A DNA stretch of 64,000 bases from a bacterium. GTDB taxonomy: Bacteria > Spirochaetota > Leptospiria > Leptospirales > Leptonemataceae. This document shows, piece by piece, positions 25,734-34,016 of the stretch. The notes beneath the pieces are model-generated. The model was not told the DNA's origin. It searched no databases and worked only from the letters and a program-made list of their open reading frames with translations. The stretch is from NCBI GenBank assembly GCA_024742665.1, contig JANSYA010000015.1:1-64000 (forward strand), in the 5' to 3' direction. Numbering within the stretch: the stretch's first letter is position 1; each line of letters begins with the position of its first letter. The position numbers were made by a program, and so were the translations under genes.

Positions 25734-27806
25734 ATGTCAATTCCTTTCATAAATAGCTTTCGCGCGTCCGGTCTATGGGCGGCGCTGATTTTGCTCGTAC
25801 TCGTGAGCCCCCTCGCGCCGGAAGACAATCAGCCGGCCGGCGCCCCGGATAATAAAGAGGCTCCAGCCGCCGATTCGCAGAATTCAACGGTGGCTACGGG
25901 CAATACCTCCGACGCGAAGCAGCCGGCGAAGAAAGAAGAGCCCGCCGCCCGCGAATCACAGCCGCAGCCGGCCGAAGAAAAAAACGTCAGCAGCCGCTTT
26001 CCGCTGATCCGTAATCTGCGAGTGGAGCCCGACTCGGAATATCCCCACAGCGTTCGCATTCGCTGGGACGTGGATCCGGCGAACGACACCGCGATCTACG
26101 TCGGCCGCTATATTCGTCCGCTGGCGACCCGGGAATTGATTTTAGAAGCGGAGAATCTAACCTCGCCGCCCCTGGGGCCGCGCAGCAATACGTACATCGA
26201 TCGTAATATTCCCGACGGCGCCTATTATTACGTGGTCGTGACCACCTATGAGATGAGCAAACGCAATACCGTCGTTTTGCAGCCCAACGTAAACTATACG
26301 ACGACTCCTTCGGTCATCTTTCGCGAAGACCGGGCGGATCCGGATCGCCGCCCGGACGAAAACGAAAACGGCGACGAAGACAACGGCGCAAGCGAAAGCG
26401 CGCTCGAAGTCAGCAGCCTGTTCGCCGTGAATTCCGAAAACGGCGTGAAGCTCAGCTGGCGTCCGCCGACCAGCAATAACGTGCGCTTCAGCGTATATCG
26501 CAGCGAAAGCCCGCTGGACTCTCCGGACGCGCTTCGATCCGCGGCGCGGTTGGCCGTGGTTTCCGGTCGCCAGAATATTTACGAAGACCGAAGTCCGATT
26601 GAAGGCCGCGAAGTCTACTACGGCGTGAGCGTGACCAATAGCGCCAGCGATCGTGAGAATCAGAAGTTATATCGAAATCGTTCGTTCATTCCGCATACCT
26701 ATCGCAAACCGCAGTTCGATAACGGCGGAGATGCGGCGGAAACGCGGCTGGACGAGCTGCCGGACGCTCTGACGGCTTTTCTTGCGGGTAAAGACACGGT
26801 GCGTCTGCTGTGGGTGAATCCCGACGCGGGCGCCGCGCGCGGTTACCGGATCTATCGCAGCAATCGACCGATCAACGACGCCGGCGGACTCGGCCAGGCG
26901 GTCCTGGCCGGCAGCGTGCAGGGAGATGGCAGCGGCTATCGCGACGCGGGCCTGCGCCCGGGAACGTACTATTACGCGATACTGCCGCGGGACGCGAGCG
27001 GCCGCGAAATCCGCGCATTCATTGAAGGACGGACCTTTACCGGTTTCGCCGTGAACATCAGCGGCCGTAGCGGCGAAGCGGACGATGCAAATCCGAACGG
27101 AAACGACGTGTCCGGCAGCGAAGACCTGGAGCTGACGAAGGACCAGCGCGAAAAACTGGAAGAGCCGATCGTCGAATACCTCCAGGCGCGCGGTGGACAG
27201 GATCAGGTGGAATTGAACTGGAGCATCGCCCGGGACGATCTGGGCAGCTTCCAGACTCTGCTCTTTCGCAGCGACCGACCCATGAGCACGCTCAAACACA
27301 TTCGCGAGTGGGGCGTGCGCGCCGCCACTCTACCGGGCAGCCGCCGGTCTTACGTCGATCGCGGTCTTGAGGCGGGCGGCTATTATTACGCGGTCGTGCT
27401 GGATTTTTCAGATCATGTGCAGGAGACCATGACTGTCGGCCGCAACTATCTGGCCTTCCCGGTCGAAGTCGGCGGTCGTCCTTCTGCGGAAGAGCTGCCA
27501 GGCGGCGACGCAGAAACTGACGACGCGAAATTCGATCCCTCTCTGTATGAACTCAATCGTGTGCTCGCGCTGACCTATCACAAGCAGCTCTACGGCGAAG
27601 CGATTCGCCGGGTCGCGCCCTATATTCGTTCCAGCAAAGTTTCGTCACGAGTGCGGGCCAAGGCTCTATTCTATACGGGCCTGTCTTTGTATCATACGCG
27701 TGAGTACCGCACCAGTCTGGACTATTTTCTAACGGATGTCGTTCGCGAACACTATCCCGAACGCTCCAATTTCTGGTACAATCGATCTATCAAAAGGTTA
27801 CGTTAA
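25734..27806 (+). CDS. exported protein with fibronectin-III-like repeats
   Basis: The ATG at 25734 gives an N-terminal hydrophobic export segment (SGLWAALILLVLVSPLAP), then a low-complexity Ala/Glu/Lys/Gln region (to about residue 90). Four related beta-rich modules follow, recognised by the recurring patterns VRIRWDVDP, KLSWRPPTSNNVRFSVYRSE, RLLWVNPDAGAARGYRIYRS and LNWSIARDDLGSFQTLLFRS, each ending with YYYxV; these resemble fibronectin type III domains. The last 90 residues (ALFYTGLSLYHTREYRTSLDYF) look TPR-like. The gene is followed immediately by a TPR gene (stop 27806, start 27808 or 27814), so the two products probably act together in the envelope. Confidence 0.78.
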   Translation: MSIPFINSFRASGLWAALILLVLVSPLAPEDNQPAGAPDNKEAPAADSQNSTVATGNTSDAKQPAKKEEPAARESQPQPAEEKNVSSRFPLIRNLRVEPDSEYPHSVRIRWDVDPANDTAIYVGRYIRPLATRELILEAENLTSPPLGPRSNTYIDRNIPDGAYYYVVVTTYEMSKRNTVVLQPNVNYTTTPSVIFREDRADPDRRPDENENGDEDNGASESALEVSSLFAVNSENGVKLSWRPPTSNNVRFSVYRSESPLDSPDALRSAARLAVVSGRQNIYEDRSPIEGREVYYGVSVTNSASDRENQKLYRNRSFIPHTYRKPQFDNGGDAAETRLDELPDALTAFLAGKDTVRLLWVNPDAGAARGYRIYRSNRPINDAGGLGQAVLAGSVQGDGSGYRDAGLRPGTYYYAILPRDASGREIRAFIEGRTFTGFAVNISGRSGEADDANPNGNDVSGSEDLELTKDQREKLEEPIVEYLQARGGQDQVELNWSIARDDLGSFQTLLFRSDRPMSTLKHIREWGVRAATLPGSRRSYVDRGLEAGGYYYAVVLDFSDHVQETMTVGRNYLAFPVEVGGRPSAEELPGGDAETDDAKFDPSLYELNRVLALTYHKQLYGEAIRRVAPYIRSSKVSSRVRAKALFYTGLSLYHTREYRTSLDYFLTDVVREHYPERSNFWYNRSIKRLR

Positions 27807-27807
27807 A

Positions 27808-29037
27808 GTGAATATGAATCGGCTACAGATTGCTACGTTGGTCATTGGATTGCTGCTTTTCGGCGGCGGTGTGGCTGTGTTGTTTGCGAACGTCGCGGGA
27901 ACGTCCGGCTTCGGCCTCGATCATCATGATCGGCCCGGAGCGCGCGAAGAACAGGCCTACGTCAAGCTGCGGGAAGCGGACGAATATCTGCGCCAGAATT
28001 CGCGTGAGGCGGCGCGCAGCGCGTCCGTGATCTTCAATCGGGTGCTCGCCAGGAACGTCAGTCCGCGGATCAACGAGCTGGCGGCCTACGGTCTGGCGGT
28101 TTCGCTCGAAAAACTCGACGATCGCGCGGCGGCCATCGAATACTATCGCGAATTAAAGCAGCGCGGCGTAACCGATCCGGTGCTGCGCGACCGGGTGGAT
28201 TATTCGCTCGGTAAATTGCTGCTCTATATCGATCACGAAGAGGAGGGCAGCGCGCTTTTGAAACCGCTGCTTGCGAAAACTCAAGATCGCGTGCTCAAAT
28301 CGAAGATTCATGAAGCCTTCGGAAATTTCGCCCTGGCCCGGGGACAGCGTCAGCGGGCCGAAGCGAATTTTCGCATCGCCGTAAAATACGATCCGGAAAA
28401 CTTAGCGGCGGAACGCGGGCGTGCGGCGGCGCTCAAGGGGCAGGGCCGCGCCTGGGAAGCGTACAAACACTACGACGATTATCTGGTTACGAACGGCAAT
28501 CTCGATCCGAAGGACAGCAAGCGACTGCGGGGCGAATTGGAAGGCGACGTGTACGAACGGGGCTTGAGCGCCTATCGCGCGAAGCGTTATCACGACGCGA
28601 TCGGCTATTTAAACCGCGCGCTGCGAAACAGCGATAGCCTGAATCGTTCCGAAAAGACGCTCTTCTGGCTCGGGGAAAGCTACGCCGCCGCCGGCAAAAG
28701 CAAAGAGGCCATCCGCTGCTATGATCGCGTGCTGAAAAACGCGGACAGCGGTTTCGACCAGGCGGCGCTGGTCAAAAAAGGAATCCTGTTGGAAAAGTCC
28801 GGGCGTCTGGCGGAGGCCGGGGCGGTCTTCCAGCGCGCGATTGAAGACTATCCCGGGGGCGCCTATACCGGCCGCGCCCAGGAATGGCGCGAAGAAGTGC
28901 TGGCCCAGCTGCGCGAAAAAGCGGTCATCGAAAATTTAGAACTGGATCGTCTGCAAAAGAGTCGGGCCCGGACGAACGACATCACCGCCGCCGGCGATGC
29001 AGAGGCCGCTCCCGCGACTGCGAAAGATCTTCCCTGA
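27808..29037 (+). CDS. membrane-anchored TPR protein
   Basis: GTG 27808 or ATG 27814 can serve as start; AAAAGG at 27791-27796 is the only candidate ribosome site. The roughly 409-residue product has one N-terminal membrane helix (IATLVIGLLLFGGGVAVLFAN) and about nine TPR-like units (residues 55-390). It is coupled to the fibronectin-like gene and probably forms a complex with its product. The stop codon at 29035-29037 overlaps the first copy of the 25-bp repeat array. Confidence 0.8.
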   Translation: MNMNRLQIATLVIGLLLFGGGVAVLFANVAGTSGFGLDHHDRPGAREEQAYVKLREADEYLRQNSREAARSASVIFNRVLARNVSPRINELAAYGLAVSLEKLDDRAAAIEYYRELKQRGVTDPVLRDRVDYSLGKLLLYIDHEEEGSALLKPLLAKTQDRVLKSKIHEAFGNFALARGQRQRAEANFRIAVKYDPENLAAERGRAAALKGQGRAWEAYKHYDDYLVTNGNLDPKDSKRLRGELEGDVYERGLSAYRAKRYHDAIGYLNRALRNSDSLNRSEKTLFWLGESYAAAGKSKEAIRCYDRVLKNADSGFDQAALVKKGILLEKSGRLAEAGAVFQRAIEDYPGGAYTGRAQEWREEVLAQLREKAVIENLELDRLQKSRARTNDITAAGDAEAAPATAKDLP

Positions 29038-29153
29038 GCGCGTAGCGCGAATCATAAGTCGAGCGCGTAGCGCGAATCATAAGTCGAGCGCGCAGCGCGA
29101 ATCATAAGTCGAGCGCGTAGCGCGAATCATAAGTCGAGCGCGCAGCGCGAATC
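29036..29153. repeat. 25-bp tandem repeat, four full copies plus a partial fifth
   Basis: Copies begin at 29036, 29061, 29086, 29111 and 29136; the unit starts GAGCGCGTAGCGCGAATC. Copies three and five carry C in place of T at the eighth base. The array fills the whole gap between two converging genes and supplies both stop codons, the TGA at 29035-29037 on the + strand and the TCA at 29152-29154 (TGA on the minus strand). Within the unit GCGC-GTA-GCGC is a short palindrome. There are no unique spacers, so this is not CRISPR. Confidence 0.95.
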
Positions 29154-30105
29154 AGGCGACTTCCCGGGGATCCGGGTTTTCGTCCGGGCCTGGCAGTTTG
29201 ACCTGCACGCCCAGCTCTTCGTAGATGATCGGCACAATGTCCATCAGGCTGTGAATGCGGCCGGCGATGCGCGCGGAGTCCGCGCCGAAGACGAAGGTCG
29301 GCACGGGATTTTTGGTATGCGTTTTCGTCGACAGGTCTTCCATATTGCCGTGGTCCGACGTTACCAATAAAAGCTCTTCGGCGGGGTCGATCGCTTCGCA
29401 AATCCCCGCCAGAAATTCTTCGAGGGTCGTGATCGTCCAGCGGGCGAGTTCGAAGTCCTGGTCGTGCCCGGCCTTATCGGTTAAGAAGAATTCGTAAATG
29501 GATAGATCGTAGCGCCGGGACATCCGCACCAGGTCCCGGCCGCGCTGCCTGCCGGACGCGACGGGAAAGCGGTCCGTCATCTCCGGATACAGGTGATGCA
29601 TGATTTCATGGGTGACGTCCATATAGAGGGCGTCGCCCCGGGCCAGGTCGTCCATGTTCTTAAAGGGCTGGCCGGAAACCCGCTGCAAATGACTGGACGC
29701 GCTCATCAAACGCGGGCGATCTTTGATCCGTTCCAGATATTCGCCGGTATAGGCGTTCAACAGAGTCGCCGGCCGGCCCAGATCGGTCAGGGTCTTGATG
29801 ATCGAGTACTGTTCCAGAACCCGGACCAGGGTCGGTCCCGGAAAGCCGGTCTTGTGGCGGCCCATGGCCCGCACGCCGTTGGTGCCGGTCCAGAGCGTGG
29901 TCTGGCCCGATGCCGACTGGGGCAGGCCCGGAAAGCCCATCGAAGCGTCGGTTTCGGCCAGCCGCCACGCTTCCGGTACGGAAACCGATGGAGAAATGCC
30001 TGACAGAGCCGATAAATAAGAGGCGGCGTAACGCCGAAAGGGATTAGTATCGGGGTCGTTCTGACCGAATCCGATGCCGTCGATAAATAGATACAGAATG
30101 CGCAA
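29152..30105 (-). CDS. alkaline-phosphatase-superfamily metalloenzyme
   Basis: The 317-residue product has the fold signature of the phosphoglycerate mutase/phosphatase superfamily: the first metal-binding strand LFIDGIGFGQND at the N-terminus, QSASGQTTLWTG where the nucleophile Ser/Thr is expected (near residue 65), FLTDKAGHDQDF and the metal motif VTSDHGNMED near residue 265. The family covers phosphomutases and hydrolases, and the substrate cannot be told. It is shorter than cofactor-independent phosphoglycerate mutase (about 510 residues) and lacks its transferase domain. It is divergent from the 1022-residue protein. Confidence 0.82.
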   Translation of the reverse strand: MRILYLFIDGIGFGQNDPDTNPFRRYAASYLSALSGISPSVSVPEAWRLAETDASMGFPGLPQSASGQTTLWTGTNGVRAMGRHKTGFPGPTLVRVLEQYSIIKTLTDLGRPATLLNAYTGEYLERIKDRPRLMSASSHLQRVSGQPFKNMDDLARGDALYMDVTHEIMHHLYPEMTDRFPVASGRQRGRDLVRMSRRYDLSIYEFFLTDKAGHDQDFELARWTITTLEEFLAGICEAIDPAEELLLVTSDHGNMEDLSTKTHTKNPVPTFVFGADSARIAGRIHSLMDIVPIIYEELGVQVKLPGPDENPDPREVA

Positions 30106-30143
30106 AACTCAGATCACAGTAGTCAGAACAAGGCCCGGCGTCT

Positions 30144-33100
30144 ATGTCTAATTCCACCAGATCCAGAACTCCCCACCGGTCGGTGCGCTATTTGCGCATG
30201 CCGGACGCCGTCCTGCGCTCCGTGGCCTCTCCCGAGCGCCGCGCCTCGGCGGAATCCCTGCGGCGTGCAGTGGTTTCCTTAGGAGCCGGTTCGGAGCCCC
30301 CGACAGCCGAAGCGCCGCCTCCGGTGCGCGAGCGCATTTTCAGCGGCGAACTGCGGGATGTCACCGGGGCAGTGCTCAAGCACGGCCCTGGCGGCTCTCC
30401 GGCGGCCGGCGGTGAAGCCCGAAAAAAGGACGCAACGCTACATCGATCTCCATCCCGGCTGGCCTCGCCGCCCGGCGGACCGAAGCCCTGGCTCAAGAGC
30501 GGGCCGCCGGAGCGCGCGCCCCGACATCTGGCGGCGGACGCCCCGCGTCCCTGGCTGAAATCCACTCCGTCGTCCCCTGGCGAAGAGACGCAAACAAAAG
30601 CAGCGTCCGTTTCCGAAGTGATTCTAATCGAAGAGATCGAGCTGGAAGATGCGCCGGAAGCACTGCAGGGACACGATGCAAGCGCGGAGTGGCTGGTCAT
30701 TACGGATCATGTCGCGCCCGACGCGGTCGAAACAGTAGCGTCCGCGCCGGCGACGCTTGTCGTGCCGGAAGCGAAAGCGACCGACGTCGAGTCTACGACG
30801 GTCGAAGCGCAGCATAGCCCGGCCGTGCCGGCACAGCCGAAAACTGACACAGAAGCTGACACGGAAGCTGATACGGAAGCTGATACGAAAGCTGATACGG
30901 AAGCTGATACGAAAGCTGATACGAAAGCTGATACGAAAGCTGATACGAAAGCTGATACGAAAGCTGATACGAAAGCTGATACGAAAGCTGATACGAAAGC
31001 TGATACGAAAGCTGATACGAAAGCTGAGCCGGTTTCAGAATCCGGGCCTGAAACGAAACCCATCGTCGAACCGGCGACGCTTCCTCGCGAGCAAGCAATC
31101 GAGGCGCCGACGCCGACCCCGGAAGCTCCAGTCGAAACGGCGCCGATCCAGGTCGATGCTGATGCTGACGCCCAAACAGACGTGGCTGCTTCCGTGCCGC
31201 TCGAATCCAGGGCAGTGACTGCGGAGACTGTGGAGCTGGAGCCCGTTGTCGTCTTCGGAGACCCCGAGCCGCTGTTCGGCGATCTGTACGATGAACCGAT
31301 CGTAGAGCTGCCGGATTTTCCCGAAGCCGACCAGGTCGCGGACGTGCCGGCTGAACGGGAGCGCGAACAGATCGTGGTGTTGCCGGCTGAAAGCGAGCCC
31401 GATCGAATCGTCGATCTTCCCGACGAGGCGATCGCCGGGATGTTTGCGCGCCTGCAGGCCCTGGACGATCGCTACGTTCCCGGCGTTATTATTGAATACG
31501 AGTACGAGTATCTTGATGATTCCGATCCGGAGGTGGACGACAGCGGACCTTCCGTTTCTGCGCCGCCCCGGCAGGAGCATGTAGAGGCGCCAGTCGAGCA
31601 GCCGCCCGCGATCCAGGCGGAAACGGTTGTGGTTACGGAAGCGCCGCCGACCGCTCCGGAGGACCAGGCTCCGACCACGCCCGCGGTGCCGGCACCGGTA
31701 CAGAACACGGAGACGGAAACGGAGACGCAAACTGAAGAAGTGCAGACGCCGGTCGTATCGGCCGAGCCGGTGGTGGAAACGGCTCCGGTCTTTATTCCCG
31801 CCGAAAGCGTGAATCAGGGCAGTGGCGAAGCGGACGAACTGAAGAACGAACTGTTCGCTGAAATCGCTGGAGATACCGCGCCCGAGCTGGAATCCGGCGC
31901 CGATTTTGATCTTGAACCGGACATCGACGCTCGCATCGATGCGGAGATCGCGGTCGCTGCCGGGTCAACGGCTGCGCTTGCAGTTGCGAATGCGACTGCT
32001 TCGGTTGCAGGCGATGCACGACAAACGCAGAGCGCCGATGACACGTCTGAAGCCCTGCGCGAAACGCAAACTGATCTGGCCGGCGCAGCCGGGCCGGCCG
32101 TAGACGAAACTTCCGAAGCCGTTGCTGATGTCGGAGCTTTTGAAGACGTGCTGCTGGATGACAGCGAACTGGCGGACCATCTGCTGGGCTCTGATGCCCC
32201 TGTGGCTCCGGCCACTGATGCGGCAGCGGCAGATACATTGGAGCCGCTCTCCGCTCTCGAACGCAATCGATTGCACGATCGGCTGGAGAATCTCTGGCAT
32301 GCATCGCCGCCGCCGACCGCGGTGAACGAGCCGGGCCTGCTGGAAAATCTACGGCGTCTGCACACGGTTCCGCACCCGAAACCGGAAGACTTCGAAGAGT
32401 TACTGGGCTTTCTGCTCGAAAAAACCAGGGCGAACGCGCTGGCCGTGCTGATGCTCGACACCGCACAGATGGTTTATCGGCCGGTGCTTTCGACCGGACT
32501 CGATCGACGCACAGCTATGAATTTTTATCTCGGTCTGGATGATCCCTTCGTTGTTAACGCGCCGGACTTTCAGATACTCGGCAAGTCCGACGATGCGGCT
32601 GCCATGGCCCGGTTTCAGAAACGTTTCGCCACGGATTTCTTTCATCGCATGGACGGCATCTATCTGGCGGCCCTGGCGCCGTACGGCGTTCCGGGTTTCG
32701 TGGCTCTGGTATACCAGGATCTGAATTTACTTACCGATCACGTGCTGCGTTCGATGCTGCCGCCGATTCTCAAAGATACATTGCCCGCATTGCAGCGCTT
32801 CGCGATGGAAATCCTGGAGTCGGAGCGATTGGGTTCGCTGGACGCCGAGAGCTTTGAAGACACAAGCATCGTCGATCAAATCTATCGTGTGCTGAAAGAA
32901 GTTTCGCGCGGCGGTCGCGATTCGATCCAGGTCCTGCACCTGCAATTTCCGGATCTATTGCAGCAGCAGCTCTGGCGCCTGCGATTGAACGAAGCCGCGG
33001 ATCGCTTGCTGGCGAAGATCGAAGACGACGAGCGGCTGATTGAAGCGACGCCGGAACGTATTACTCTCGTTTTGAAAAGCAGCACGCCCTCCGACATGCT

Positions 33101-33212
33101 TGCGATTGCGAATGAATTCGTTCGGGAGCACGGCCTGGAGCTGCGCCATCGGACGCTGAAGTATCCGGAGCACAGTCGGAACTTCTTTAATTATATTGCG
33201 CCGGGGCTCTGA
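30144..33212 (+). CDS. large low-complexity protein with conserved C-terminal domain
   Basis: The 1022-residue product has no signal or membrane segment. Residues 1-700 are mostly disordered and rich in Ala, Pro, Glu, Asp, Thr and Val; residues 234-293 are fifteen exact tetrapeptides of the ADTK/ADTE type. Residues about 715-1022 look folded: a helical stretch (RNRLHDRLENLW), a mixed alpha/beta part with GAF-like features (ANALAVLMLDTAQMVYRPVL to VPGFVALVYQDLNLL) and a C-terminal alpha/beta domain (DSIQVLHLQFPDLLQQQLW). The GAF link is inferred from pattern only. It overlaps the following TPR gene closely. Confidence 0.75.
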   Translation: MSNSTRSRTPHRSVRYLRMPDAVLRSVASPERRASAESLRRAVVSLGAGSEPPTAEAPPPVRERIFSGELRDVTGAVLKHGPGGSPAAGGEARKKDATLHRSPSRLASPPGGPKPWLKSGPPERAPRHLAADAPRPWLKSTPSSPGEETQTKAASVSEVILIEEIELEDAPEALQGHDASAEWLVITDHVAPDAVETVASAPATLVVPEAKATDVESTTVEAQHSPAVPAQPKTDTEADTEADTEADTKADTEADTKADTKADTKADTKADTKADTKADTKADTKADTKADTKAEPVSESGPETKPIVEPATLPREQAIEAPTPTPEAPVETAPIQVDADADAQTDVAASVPLESRAVTAETVELEPVVVFGDPEPLFGDLYDEPIVELPDFPEADQVADVPAEREREQIVVLPAESEPDRIVDLPDEAIAGMFARLQALDDRYVPGVIIEYEYEYLDDSDPEVDDSGPSVSAPPRQEHVEAPVEQPPAIQAETVVVTEAPPTAPEDQAPTTPAVPAPVQNTETETETQTEEVQTPVVSAEPVVETAPVFIPAESVNQGSGEADELKNELFAEIAGDTAPELESGADFDLEPDIDARIDAEIAVAAGSTAALAVANATASVAGDARQTQSADDTSEALRETQTDLAGAAGPAVDETSEAVADVGAFEDVLLDDSELADHLLGSDAPVAPATDAAAADTLEPLSALERNRLHDRLENLWHASPPPTAVNEPGLLENLRRLHTVPHPKPEDFEELLGFLLEKTRANALAVLMLDTAQMVYRPVLSTGLDRRTAMNFYLGLDDPFVVNAPDFQILGKSDDAAAMARFQKRFATDFFHRMDGIYLAALAPYGVPGFVALVYQDLNLLTDHVLRSMLPPILKDTLPALQRFAMEILESERLGSLDAESFEDTSIVDQIYRVLKEVSRGGRDSIQVLHLQFPDLLQQQLWRLRLNEAADRLLAKIEDDERLIEATPERITLVLKSSTPSDMLAIANEFVREHGLELRHRTLKYPEHSRNFFNYIAPGL
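30843..31022 (+). repeat. fifteen in-frame 12-bp tandem repeats
   Basis: The unit is GCTGATACGAAA, with early copies carrying GCTGACACGGAA-type variants and the last ten identical. It encodes Ala-Asp-Thr-Lys/Glu. Because the unit is a multiple of three, gain or loss of copies keeps the reading frame. Confidence 0.95.
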
Positions 33213-33216
33213 GGCC

Positions 33217-33792
33217 TTGCGTTTCGCGGTGTTGTTTGCGGCCCTGCTCGGGCTGGCCGCTCCGGCGGGACAGGCCGTTCCCGGAATGCCCGGGGAATTG
33301 CGCGCCGAGCAGAGCCGCGCAGAGGGTCTGGCCCGAACCGCTGCACAGCTGCTGCGAGCCGGGCGGACCAATGAAAGCCTGCCGTATTTGCGCAAGCTGC
33401 TCGAACTTCAGCCCCACAATGACAATGCGCGCTACGCTCTCGCTCTGGCGCTGCTCTTTCCGCCGCAGGCCCCGGATTCTGACCCGGGCGGCCTGAGTCG
33501 GGCGCGGCTGCTGGAAAGCGCCCGGCTCCTGAGTGAGTGTCTGGAGCGGGCCAGGGGTGTATCCGAGACCGGGGCCTTCGTCGCCGGTCGCATGTTCTAT
33601 CTGGGGCTGGCTCACTGGTGGCTGGGAAATCCGGACCAGGCGCTGGGTCTCTTCGAGCAGAGCTATCAGGCCGATCCAGCGCGGCTGGACGCCCTCTACA
33701 ATCGCTTTGCCATCTACGAAGAGCTGGGACGCGAGACGGAAGCCGCTGTAGAGCTCAAACGTCTCGATCGGCTCTCCGAAACGGGCCAATAA
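33217..33792 (+). CDS. small exported TPR protein
   Basis: TTG 33217, four bases after the stop of the large low-complexity protein, gives a signal peptide (RFAVLFAALLGLAAPAGQA) directly; TTG 33196, inside the upstream gene, is an alternative. The 191-residue product contains two to three TPR units (YLRKLLELQPHNDNARYAL, LGLFEQSYQADPARLDAL). It lies just before the heat-shock operon promoter. Function unknown. Confidence 0.72.
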   Translation: MRFAVLFAALLGLAAPAGQAVPGMPGELRAEQSRAEGLARTAAQLLRAGRTNESLPYLRKLLELQPHNDNARYALALALLFPPQAPDSDPGGLSRARLLESARLLSECLERARGVSETGAFVAGRMFYLGLAHWWLGNPDQALGLFEQSYQADPARLDALYNRFAIYEELGRETEAAVELKRLDRLSETGQ

Positions 33793-33803
33793 TTGATTTC
33801 AAC

Positions 33804-33832
33804 TTGACAACCTGGCAATCCAGGGCTATATT
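33804..33832 (+). promoter_or_regulatory. sigma-70 promoter of the heat-shock operon
   Basis: Consensus TTGACA (33804-33809) and TATATT (33827-33832) are separated by 17 bases. The spacer itself contains CCTGG-N4-CCAGG (33811-33824), a perfect short palindrome. The CIRCE operator begins 10 bases downstream of the -10 hexamer. Confidence 0.9.
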
Positions 33833-33842
33833 TGCTATTAAG

Positions 33843-33869
33843 TTAGCAGTCGGATAGGCCGAGTGCTAA
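33843..33869 (+). promoter_or_regulatory. CIRCE operator (HrcA binding site)
   Basis: TTAGCAGTC - 9 bases - GAGTGCTAA matches the CIRCE inverted repeat (TTAGCACTC-N9-GAGTGCTAA) with a single change in the left arm. It overlaps the expected transcription start, the usual position for HrcA repression, and controls hrcA-grpE-dnaK and probably dnaJ. Confidence 0.95.
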
Positions 33870-33889
33870 TTTAGAGCCGATTTCTGAAA

Positions 33890-33957
33890 CAAATTGGTCC
33901 ACCGGCGCGTCTAATCGACATAATGGCTGGCAGAGTCCTGCCTGGTTTGCCAATTTG
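33890..33957 (+). promoter_or_regulatory. possible stem-loop in the hrcA leader
   Basis: CAAATTGG (33890-33897) pairs with CCAATTTG (33950-33957), and inside this GGCAG (33929-33933) pairs with CTGCC (33938-33942), extended by TGGC/GCCA. The leader between promoter and hrcA start is about 175 bases long. An 11-codon open frame at 33970-34005 follows the structure. Function is not known. Confidence 0.4.
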
Positions 33958-34016
33958 GACGGGACTGGAATGAATACGGAAGCTGCCGGCAGCGGCGGCA
34001 CTTGATCTGATTACGA

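Noticed and set aside
29036..29153. 25-bp repeats as a CRISPR array
   Set aside because: Copies are directly adjacent with no unique spacers and there are no cas genes.
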